This document shows positions 1-5,139 of a stretch of 8,951 nt of DNA, piece by piece. The stretch's first letter is position 1. Each line of letters starts with the position of its first letter. Source of the DNA: JBFLXN01 sp040755715 [NCBI: Candidatus Edwardsbacteria bacterium] (GTDB lineage: Bacteria; Edwardsbacteria; AC1; JBFLXN01); the NCBI GenBank assembly GCA_040755715.1, contig JBFLXN010000116.1, positions 1 to 8,951 of the forward strand, given 5' to 3'. The notes under the pieces were generated by a model. The model saw only the letters and a list, made by a program, of their open reading frames with translations, did not search any database and was not told where the DNA came from. The position numbers and the translations under genes were made by a program.

Positions 1-33
1 TTTCTTTACTCTGCGTTGCCATTTTATAAGCAT
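1..33 (-). CDS. 5' end of a leftward gene, product unknown (partial)
   Basis: On the minus strand an SD (GGAGGT, plus positions 43-38) is followed after 4 bases by ATG at 33-31. The frame stays open to the window edge and reads MLIKWQRRVKK. An alternative ATG at 22-20 (MATQSKE) is too far from the SD to be preferred. A consensus promoter lies just upstream (68-96), which is the main reason to believe in this gene. Eleven residues are too few to assign a family. Against it, bases 5-17 resemble one arm of the repeat at 6731-6886 (12 of 13 bases on the opposite strand), so the edge could instead be repeat DNA. Confidence 0.35.
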   Translation of the reverse strand, partial: MLIKWQRRVKK

Positions 34-40
34 ATTTACC

Positions 41-64
41 TCCAGAATATAAGTTTATTCTGGA
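41..64. promoter_or_regulatory. perfect 9-bp dyad at the leftward transcription start
   Basis: TCCAGAATA (41-49) and TATTCTGGA (56-64) are perfect inverted repeats with a 6-base spacer. The dyad covers the expected start site of the leftward promoter, and its left end overlaps the SD (GGAGGT). It fits an operator, or a 5'-leader hairpin that includes part of the SD. It is neither CIRCE nor the HspR-associated repeat (HAIR). Confidence 0.5.
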
Positions 65-67
65 AGT

Positions 68-96
68 ATTATAACATTTTTCTATTAAAATGTCAA
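68..96 (-). promoter_or_regulatory. consensus sigma-70 promoter, leftward
   Basis: Read on the minus strand, TTGACA (96-91) and TATAAT (73-68) are separated by exactly 17 bp, a perfect match to the housekeeping consensus. Transcription would start near position 61 and run left into the SD at 43-38. The -35 box overlaps the first codons of the remnant at 90-395, which argues against a start of translation for that frame. Confidence 0.7.
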
Positions 97-395
97 CAAA
101 TATTTTACCAAAATTTATGCCGTTTCAAATAGTTAAAAAAAAGATTTTTGATTTCTATCCCGACTATGTCACTTATCCTATTGCTGGCTCTTTTGCAAAA
201 TTTATTTTGCGAGAATATGGTATTGAAACAGTTAAAAAACTGGCGCAGAAAATTTCTTTATCACAAATTAAGAAATTTGAAAGAGAGTGGTTAAATTATC
301 TAAAACGATTAAGAATCAACTGGAGAAAATTAATTTCTCTCTCACGAATTGAAAGAAAATGCCGAAATTATCGGATTTCAAATCTAAGACTCTAG
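90..395 (+). pseudogene. C-terminal remnant resembling a peptidase MA-like (gluzincin) protein
   Basis: The 101-residue frame contains YPIAGSFAKFILREYG (residues 29-44), then a segment ending FEREWLNYLKR. This resembles the end of gluzincin 'peptidase MA-like' proteins, where a 'Y..AGSF..FL...YG' block follows the zinc site and a 'W...L' helix closes the domain. The zinc motif HExxH is absent, and an in-frame stop lies just upstream (72-74). There is no SD before ATG 90, and a consensus leftward promoter overlaps the first codons. The last 37 bases overlap the DUF89 gene. I read it as a truncated leftover, but a small expressed protein cannot be excluded. The family resemblance is from memory of the motif, so it is tentative. 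Confidence 0.4.
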
Positions 396-1300
396 GACTC
401 AAACTTTCTACTCCAGTCACCTGTATTCCTTGCATCCTGGAGGACCTGATTGAGGCTTGTGATGAGTTGATAAAAAATAGGAAAAAAGGGGCTGTCATTG
501 TTAAAGAGGCATTGGCCTTCCTTTCCCAAGAGGTTGCGAAAGAGTCTCATCTTCCTTCCTATTTCGTTACCGGTGTCCATCGGATATTGAAAAAAAAATT
601 AGGGATAGAAATTCCATTTGCCCGACGACGCAAAAAATGTAATGAGATTGGGCTTAAGATAGCAAAAAGAGTAAAAATCAAAGCGAAGTCACTTAAAGGA
701 TACCAGCGTTTTTATTTCCTAGTAAAATGGGCAATTGCTGGTAACCACTTAGATTTTCGCACTGCTGGAGCCGGCTATACCTTTAATCTAAATGCGATTG
801 AAGAAATGTTAGAAAAAGAAGTAAAAAGAGGCCTAGCCGTGGATGAGACAAAAAGACTTTGGCAAAAAATAAAAAAGGCGCAAAAAATTCTTTATGTTTT
901 GGACAATGTCGGAGAAATTGCTCTGGATAGATTAGTAATGCAAGCTATCAAAGAAACGGGTGATAAGCGATTGGTGGCAGTGGTGAGGGGGGGGGCTATT
1001 ACTAGTGACGCCATTATGAGGGACGCGGTGCAAGTGCAAATCCCAGAAGTAGCTGATAGTGTTATTATTTCTGGTCCAGATACACTGGGCATTTCTTTTG
1101 AAGAGATGAGCACAGATTTGCAGAATGAGCTATCTGCTGCCGAATTGGTTATTGCCAAGGGACAGGCAAATTTCTATGCCTTCTTTCAATACGCTAAGAC
1201 TTTACCTGGTAGGACTTTCTGTCTTTTTTCTACTAAATGTGATTTGGTCTCATCACTATTTAATAAGGCAGGAAAGATAAATGTGATAGTAAAAATTTGA
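359..1300 (+). CDS. DUF89 / ARMT1-like metal-dependent damage-control phosphatase
   Basis: The 313-residue protein has the DUF89 motifs in order: CxxC near the N-terminus (C22, C25), GNHLD (128-132), DNVGE (D182, N183, E186) with D190, the aspartate D217 in the ITSDAIMRDA stretch, and KGQANF (267-272). In this family Asp, Asn and a later Asp bind the metal, and the proteins hydrolyse phosphometabolites (damage-control or house-cleaning phosphatases). The physiological substrate here is unknown. Length matches archaeal and bacterial members. No signal peptide or membrane segment is seen, so it is cytosolic. ATG 359 gives about 20 residues before CxxC, has only a weak SD, and overlaps the preceding remnant. 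One oddity is Tyr273 where the family usually has Glu (KGQGNFE). There is no clear terminator behind it. Confidence 0.85.
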   Translation: MPKLSDFKSKTLGLKLSTPVTCIPCILEDLIEACDELIKNRKKGAVIVKEALAFLSQEVAKESHLPSYFVTGVHRILKKKLGIEIPFARRRKKCNEIGLKIAKRVKIKAKSLKGYQRFYFLVKWAIAGNHLDFRTAGAGYTFNLNAIEEMLEKEVKRGLAVDETKRLWQKIKKAQKILYVLDNVGEIALDRLVMQAIKETGDKRLVAVVRGGAITSDAIMRDAVQVQIPEVADSVIISGPDTLGISFEEMSTDLQNELSAAELVIAKGQANFYAFFQYAKTLPGRTFCLFSTKCDLVSSLFNKAGKINVIVKI

Positions 1301-1372
1301 AGAAATCATTTTTCTATCTTTAGTTTTTACAATTGGTTATAGAAAAAATTCAAAAAAATCTTAATAGACCCC

Positions 1373-1401
1373 TTGACAAAATTCACTTTAGATATTATAA
1401 T
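1373..1401 (+). promoter_or_regulatory. consensus sigma-70 promoter of hsp20
   Basis: TTGACA (1373-1378) and TATAAT (1396-1401) are spaced by exactly 17 bp. The -10 box lies inside a perfect 12-bp palindrome (ATATTATAATAT, 1392-1403). Transcription should begin near 1408. It probably reads through hsp20 into the hspR-htrA frame, because no terminator is visible between them. Confidence 0.8.
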
Positions 1402-1429
1402 ATACATAGTGTAAAAAATATAAAGTGAA
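1382..1429. promoter_or_regulatory. inverted repeat bracketing the hsp20 promoter core (candidate operator)
   Basis: TTCACTTTA (1382-1390) and TAAAGTGAA (1421-1429) are perfect 9-bp inverted repeats 30 bp apart. The left arm lies between the -35 and -10 boxes; the right arm abuts the SD. The left arm is not transcribed, so this would act as DNA, for example as two half-sites for a dimeric or looping repressor. It does not match CIRCE or the HAIR box of HspR (CTTGAGT-N7-ACTCAAG). The link to the HspR-like protein downstream is inference only. Confidence 0.4.
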
Positions 1430-1443
1430 AGGAGGTGACAAGA

Positions 1444-1893
1444 ATGTGGGATTTGATACAATGGGACCCTTTCCAAGAGTTAACTTCTTTCAAGAAAGAA
1501 ATGGAGCGGCTCTTTGATACCACCTTTGGTAGGCTTCCAGCCAGAAAGACATTAGCTCAAGAATTATGGGCTCCTCTGGTTGATATGGAGGAGACCAAAG
1601 ATGAAGTTATTGTCAAAGCCGAGATTCCTGGGATGAAGAAGGAAGAGATTAAAATTTCAGTTTCTAGGAATACCTTGGCTATTACTGGTGAGCGAAGGCA
1701 CGAAGCCGAAACGAAAGACAAGACTTTCCACCGCATTGAGCGCTCCTACGGGAAATTTCAGCGAATTATTTCCCTTCCCGCGGGAGTAGTGTCAGGCAAA
1801 GCGAAGGCTACTTACGAAGGTGGGGTTCTAACGATTAAACTCCCAAAGTCCGAAGAGGCAAAGCCGAAGGAAATCGCTATTGAAGTAAAATAA
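1444..1893 (+). CDS. hsp20: Hsp20 / alpha-crystallin small heat-shock protein
   Basis: This is an ATP-independent chaperone that binds unfolding proteins and holds them for refolding. The 149-residue protein has the usual three parts: an N-terminal arm (WDPFQEL at 7-13), an alpha-crystallin domain (about 42-135) with IPGMKKEEI, RSYGKF and the hallmark ATYEGGVLTIKLPK (122-135), and a C-terminal tail with the I-x-I anchor (IAI, 144-146) that docks neighbouring subunits. The start is ATG 1444: an SD (AGGAGG, 1430-1435) lies 8 bases upstream. The GTG at 1435 overlaps the SD and is not a credible start. The gene is first behind a consensus promoter and probably co-transcribed with the HspR-like/HtrA frame. 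Confidence 0.95.
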   Translation: MWDLIQWDPFQELTSFKKEMERLFDTTFGRLPARKTLAQELWAPLVDMEETKDEVIVKAEIPGMKKEEIKISVSRNTLAITGERRHEAETKDKTFHRIERSYGKFQRIISLPAGVVSGKAKATYEGGVLTIKLPKSEEAKPKEIAIEVK

Positions 1894-2066
1894 GCGGCCA
1901 GCCTCAATGGTAAGATAGAAAGGATAGAGAGGAGAGAAGACAGACAAAAGATGAAAGACTAATAGAAATGCAAATTCACAAGATTTCAAAAGCCGTAGGA
2001 GACGGAGTGATCGTGGGAGAGAGGATCCGCCTGAGACAGAGACTTGATTAACAAGGGATTGTGACG

Positions 2067-2111
2067 ACTCCTACGATTCCTGCAATTCCTGCGACTCCTA
2101 CGATTCCAGTC
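2067..2111 (+). repeat. five 9-bp tandem repeats (Pro-rich if translated)
   Basis: The units are ACTCCTACG, ATTCCTGCA, ATTCCTGCG, ACTCCTACG and ATTCCAGTC. All keep a central TCC with small changes. Read in the hspR-htrA frame from the GTG at 2061, they give TPT-IPA-IPA-TPT-IPV, followed by a hydrophobic run. Units 1 and 4 are identical. CGTAGGAG at 1994-2001 is the reverse complement of CTCCTACG in unit 1. Confidence 0.7.
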
Positions 2112-2156
2112 GGCATATATCTTCTTATTCTCTATCTCTCAATTATTGGAATTGCT

Positions 2157-3971
2157 ATGCTTAAGATAGACCCTGATGTTCCAGTCTATTCAATCAGTAT
2201 TGCCGCCAGCATTCTGGGATTGCACGAACAGACCATTAGATTCTACGAACAAAGAGGTCTAATCACACCTTTCAGAACTAAGGGAAAGACTCGTCTCTAT
2301 TCAGAGAATGACCTGAAGCGTCTGGAATACATTTCTTTTCTCGTTCACAAAAGGCATATCAATCTTTCAGGTGTAAAGGTGATTCTGGAAATAGAGGAGA
2401 GAAAAAGAAAAAGTAGGGGTTCAAAATTTTTAACCTCTACTTTCCTGAAACAAAAGGAGGTTAAAATGGAAAGGATTTTTAGAGCCAAAAAGGGGCTTTT
2501 TTTATCAATCGCTATTGGTTCTTTTTTGGCCGGGATTCTGTTGGCTTCCAGTTTGAATTGGACTGCCTGCACTAAAGCTACACCGAGGCAGGAAGGTTCA
2601 CCAAGCCCCTCAACTAGTATTATTACCAACAGTGAAAGTCCTTTTGTCGCTGTAGCGGCGAAGGTGATGCCAGCGGTAGTGAACATCAAGACAAAAAAAA
2701 TTGTTAAAACACCAGGTGGAGGGTTTCACTTTGAGTTTAAAGGACCATTTGATGACTTCTTTAAGGATTTCTTTAAGGAGTGGCCTGAAATGCCGCCTCA
2801 GGAGAGAAGGATTGAAGGACAGGGCTCAGGGATTATTATTGACAAAAAGGGCCTCATTTTGACCAATAATCATGTAGTTGCCGGGGGGGGCGAATTAACG
2901 GTGAAACTTTCGGATAAACGAGAATTCAAGGGCCAACTGGCTGGAGCTGACCCAAAAACAGACCTCGCTGTAATCAGAATCAAACTGGACAAAGATTTAC
3001 CAGATGAAGAAGTAGCCACACTCGGCAATTCTGATGAAATAAAGGTTGGGGATTGGGCAATCGCCGTAGGTAATCCATTTGGTCTTGAAAGGACAGTTAC
3101 TGTGGGAGTCATCAGTGCTAAAGGAAGAACTGGCTTAGATATTGGACCGGGTCCTGCACCAGTCTATCAAGACTTTATCCAGACTGATGCGTCAATCAAT
3201 TTTGGTAATAGTGGCGGTCCTTTGGTAAATATTCACGGTGAAGTAATCGGAATCAATACTGCGATTAACCCTATGGGTCAAGGTATCGGCTTCGCCATTC
3301 CGGTTAACTTAGCCAAGAAAATCTATCCACAACTGGTAGAGAAAGGAAAAATAGTCAGGGGATATCTTGGAATTCTTCCTCAAGAGATTACCGAGAATTT
3401 AGCTGAAGGATTAGGGCTGAAAAGTACCGAAGGAGTATTGGTAGCGAAAGTAGAGCAGAATACTCCAGCAGAGAAAGCCGGATTGAAAGAAGGAGATGTA
3501 ATTACCAAATTTGATGGCAAGCCAGTGACCACAGTAGAAAAATTCAGATTGATGGTAGCGGAGACACCTGTTGGCAAGGAAGTGGAAATAGCAATCATCC
3601 GTGATAAGCAAGAGAAGAAATTAAGAGCAAAAATTGGAGAAACGCCAACCACTGAAGTAGCTGCCGCCCCTGAAAAGGAAGAAAAACCTTGGTTGGGTTT
3701 GAAAGTAGCCGAGGCCACCGGCGATGAAGCCAGACGGCTTGGTATAAAAGAAAAAGAAGGAGTAGTGGTTACTGAAGTAGAAGCCGGAAGTGCCGCTGAT
3801 GACGCGGGAATCAGACAAGGAGATATTATTAAGAAAATTGGAAGTAAGGCTATCTCTAATCTTTCCGATTATTCATCTGCGGTGAGAACTTATAAAGGTG
3901 AAAAAAAGCCGATTGTATTTCTGATTAAACGAGGTGAATATACTACTTTTGTAGCAGTAAAACCAACCTAA
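2157..3971 (+). CDS. HspR-like MerR HTH domain fused in frame to HtrA/DegQ serine protease
   Basis: One open frame with no stop joins two proteins normally separate. Counting from ATG 2157, residues 8-80 are an HspR-type winged helix: VYSISIAASILGLHEQTIRFYE, then RGLITPFRTKGKTRLYSENDLKRL. In HspR such a domain represses chaperone genes and responds to DnaK. After a basic linker (80-103) comes a full HtrA from residue 104. If translated through, the HTH faces the cytoplasm, the HtrA signal/anchor becomes a transmembrane helix (about 112-131), and the protease lies outside. The frame is also open upstream to a GTG at 2061 (SD-like AAGGGA), adding a Pro-rich repeat and a hydrophobic segment. I prefer 2157 because HspR proteins begin just before the HTH, although its SD is weak. 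An internal SD and ATG (2466) could yield HtrA alone. A one-base error here would split the frame, so fusion is likely but not proved. Confidence 0.65.
   Translation: MLKIDPDVPVYSISIAASILGLHEQTIRFYEQRGLITPFRTKGKTRLYSENDLKRLEYISFLVHKRHINLSGVKVILEIEERKRKSRGSKFLTSTFLKQKEVKMERIFRAKKGLFLSIAIGSFLAGILLASSLNWTACTKATPRQEGSPSPSTSIITNSESPFVAVAAKVMPAVVNIKTKKIVKTPGGGFHFEFKGPFDDFFKDFFKEWPEMPPQERRIEGQGSGIIIDKKGLILTNNHVVAGGGELTVKLSDKREFKGQLAGADPKTDLAVIRIKLDKDLPDEEVATLGNSDEIKVGDWAIAVGNPFGLERTVTVGVISAKGRTGLDIGPGPAPVYQDFIQTDASINFGNSGGPLVNIHGEVIGINTAINPMGQGIGFAIPVNLAKKIYPQLVEKGKIVRGYLGILPQEITENLAEGLGLKSTEGVLVAKVEQNTPAEKAGLKEGDVITKFDGKPVTTVEKFRLMVAETPVGKEVEIAIIRDKQEKKLRAKIGETPTTEVAAAPEKEEKPWLGLKVAEATGDEARRLGIKEKEGVVVTEVEAGSAADDAGIRQGDIIKKIGSKAISNLSDYSSAVRTYKGEKKPIVFLIKRGEYTTFVAVKPT
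2412..2468 (+). promoter_or_regulatory. mutually exclusive hairpins over the htrA start (candidate RNA thermometer or switch)
   Basis: Hairpin A pairs AGTAGGGGTT (2412-2421) with AACCTCTACT (2432-2441): 10 pairs with one G-U and a 10-base loop; it leaves the SD free. Hairpin B pairs TTTTAACCTC (2428-2437) with GAGGTTAAAA (2457-2466): 10 perfect pairs covering most of the SD and the A of the ATG. AACCTC (2432-2437) is shared, so only one hairpin can form at a time. Ribosomes translating the upstream HspR part would also open both. Heat-shock genes often use such sequestering structures; function here is inferred. Confidence 0.5.
2466..3971 (+). CDS. htrA: HtrA/DegQ-type serine endoprotease, internal start
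   Basis: This is the protease part of the fused frame read from its own start. AAAGGAGG (2453-2460) lies 5 bases before ATG 2466, the strongest translation signal in the frame. The 501-residue protein has a basic N-terminus and hydrophobic segment (about 9-28, no good cleavage or lipobox site, so probably an anchor), a trypsin-like domain with triad His136 (TNNHVV), Asp166 (KTDLAV) and Ser249 (GNSGGPL), and two PDZ domains (about 295-390 and 410-500). An FF-rich loop (DDFFKDFFKE, 96-105) precedes the catalytic core, as in DegP/DegQ. It degrades, and may hold, misfolded envelope proteins. Two PDZ domains fit DegP/DegQ rather than DegS. Confidence 0.85.
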   Translation: MERIFRAKKGLFLSIAIGSFLAGILLASSLNWTACTKATPRQEGSPSPSTSIITNSESPFVAVAAKVMPAVVNIKTKKIVKTPGGGFHFEFKGPFDDFFKDFFKEWPEMPPQERRIEGQGSGIIIDKKGLILTNNHVVAGGGELTVKLSDKREFKGQLAGADPKTDLAVIRIKLDKDLPDEEVATLGNSDEIKVGDWAIAVGNPFGLERTVTVGVISAKGRTGLDIGPGPAPVYQDFIQTDASINFGNSGGPLVNIHGEVIGINTAINPMGQGIGFAIPVNLAKKIYPQLVEKGKIVRGYLGILPQEITENLAEGLGLKSTEGVLVAKVEQNTPAEKAGLKEGDVITKFDGKPVTTVEKFRLMVAETPVGKEVEIAIIRDKQEKKLRAKIGETPTTEVAAAPEKEEKPWLGLKVAEATGDEARRLGIKEKEGVVVTEVEAGSAADDAGIRQGDIIKKIGSKAISNLSDYSSAVRTYKGEKKPIVFLIKRGEYTTFVAVKPT

Positions 3972-3989
3972 TTGTTATTAAGTATTATT

Positions 3990-4170
3990 CACAATTGAGT
4001 GGTGAGCCTCTTTTATCGGTTGCGCTGCTCGTTTTGGCTTTCTTCACTCGGTTGGGTTGCCCCTTAACCGTCCTACGAATCCCGATACGAGTTGCGCAAC
4101 CACAACCGTTTAACCCAACCGAAGGGGCCTCAAGTTTTATCAACCACTAAAGGGGCACTACTCACAATTG
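3990..4170. mobile_element. MITE-like imperfect palindrome with 8-bp direct flanks
   Basis: CACAATTG occurs at 3990-3997 and 4163-4170 as an exact direct repeat, consistent with a target-site duplication. Between them is a 165-bp segment (3998-4162) with long inverted ends: AGTGGTG/CACTACT, CCTCTTT/AAAGGGG and GGTTG/CAACC pair in order (4007-4013 with 4149-4155, 4018-4022 with 4141-4145). An inner perfect stem joins CGGTTGGGTT (4049-4058) and AACCCAACCG (4112-4121). GTTGCGCAAC (4091-4100) is a further palindrome in the loop. No coding frame is visible. As RNA it would be a long rod of about 180 nt, so a structured RNA (a 6S-like shape, for instance) is an alternative. It separates htrA from the sigma factor gene. 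Confidence 0.55.
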
Positions 4171-4209
4171 CTTATCCCACTTAAAGGGGACATTTGAAAG
4201 AGAGATTAA

Positions 4210-5055
4210 ATGTCTAAGCGTTCAAATTTTGAGGATCCTTCTTTGAGTATTTATTTCAAGGAAATTAGTAAAGTGTCTCTTCTCACTTTAGAGGAGGAAA
4301 TAGATTTGGCTAAACAGGCGAAGAGAGGAGACAAAGAGGCGATTGACAGGTTGGTGGAGGCCAATCTCCGTTTAGTGGTCAATGTGGCAAACAGCTATAG
4401 AGATAGAGGACTCTCCCTGGCGGACTTGGTCAATGAGGGGAACATTGGATTATTAACAGCCGTGAGAAAATTTAATCCAGCCCGGAAAATTAGATTTTCC
4501 TCTTATGCTTTTTGGTGGATTCGTCAGGCGATTCTTAGGGCATTGGCTAACCACACCAGGACTATTCGTCTGCCACTGGATAAGATTGAAGCACTCAATT
4601 TCCTCAATAAGACAATCCACAGACTTACCATCAAGTTGGGAAGACCACCCACAAAGTCAGAATTGGCTAAAGAAATGGGTATGCCTCTAGGAAAATTGGT
4701 CGGGTTAAAAAAATTAGAAGGAGGGCAATTTTCTCTGGATAGTCCACTTTCTTTCAAAAATGGAAATAGATTTGGTGAGTTAATGTCTAGTGAGATATTT
4801 CTTTCTCCTGATGTGCTATTTGAACAGAAGGCTTTAACTGAAGAAGTTAAAACAGTCTTGGCTACTCTGACACCCCGTGAATCAAAGATTCTTGAACTCT
4901 ATTATGGTCTGGGTGGAGGTGAGAAGGATACCCTTGAACAGATTGCTTCGCGACTAGGACTCTCTCGTGAAAGAATAAGGCAAATCAAAAATCGGGCAAT
5001 TCAAAAACTACGGCATGCCACAGTAAGTGGTAGGCTGAGAGCCTATCTTGATTAA
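4210..5055 (+). CDS. RpoD/SigA-family (sigma-70) RNA polymerase sigma factor without region 1.1
   Basis: This protein directs RNA polymerase to -10/-35 promoters. The 281 residues contain region 1.2 (DPSLSIYFKEIS, 9-20), region 2 (about 47-117, with LVNEGNIGL and the -10 reading stretch RFSSYAFWWIRQAILRA at 96-111), region 3 (about 127-200) and region 4 (about 205-275), whose recognition helix LSRERIRQI (251-259) contacts the -35 box. Region 1.1 and the non-conserved insert of primary sigmas are absent, so it is either a compact primary sigma or a group 2 paralog. Phe101 stands where primary sigmas usually have Thr (YATWW). The SD is weak (GAGAG, about 8 bases before ATG 4210). No good promoter is seen between the palindromic element and the start. 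A hairpin (5029-5047) at the end of the gene is too far from the T-run at 5062 to be a standard terminator. Confidence 0.9.
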   Translation: MSKRSNFEDPSLSIYFKEISKVSLLTLEEEIDLAKQAKRGDKEAIDRLVEANLRLVVNVANSYRDRGLSLADLVNEGNIGLLTAVRKFNPARKIRFSSYAFWWIRQAILRALANHTRTIRLPLDKIEALNFLNKTIHRLTIKLGRPPTKSELAKEMGMPLGKLVGLKKLEGGQFSLDSPLSFKNGNRFGELMSSEIFLSPDVLFEQKALTEEVKTVLATLTPRESKILELYYGLGGGEKDTLEQIASRLGLSRERIRQIKNRAIQKLRHATVSGRLRAYLD

Positions 5056-5069
5056 AGGGTATTTTTTTC

Positions 5070-5099
5070 TTGACTTTTTTTATTCTATTATTCTATACT
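5070..5099 (+). promoter_or_regulatory. promoter of the GT2 gene
   Basis: TTGACT (5070-5075) and TATACT (5094-5099) are 18 bp apart, each one base from consensus. Transcription would start near 5106, about 35 bases before the ATG of the glycosyltransferase. Confidence 0.55.
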
Positions 5100-5139
5100 T
5101 TAATCTAAAATTTACCTTCAAGATAAATTGAGATTTTTT

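Noticed and set aside
1309-1347. TTTTTCTAT / ATAGAAAAA inverted repeat after the DUF89 gene as a terminator
   Set aside because: The stem is all A/T apart from one G-C pair, the 21-base loop is long, and no T-run follows. Such pairings are expected by chance in AT-rich DNA.
1968-2051. 27-codon frame after hsp20 (starts MQIHKISKAV)
   Set aside because: No SD, very short, and no recognisable family. The surrounding GA-rich leader explains it better as untranslated sequence.
2565-2570. Cys in the HtrA N-terminus (NWTAC) as a lipoprotein site
   Set aside because: The -3 position is Trp instead of Leu/Val/Ile, so it does not fit a lipobox. A plain membrane anchor is more likely.
2345-3818. Several long minus-strand frames opposite htrA
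   Set aside because: They overlap a strongly conserved protease, have no SD, and their residue content is that of a reverse-strand shadow.
5029-5068. Hairpin plus T-run at the end of the sigma gene as an intrinsic terminator
   Set aside because: The 8-bp stem (5029-5036 / 5040-5047) lies in coding sequence and the T-run begins 14 bases after it, too far for a standard terminator.
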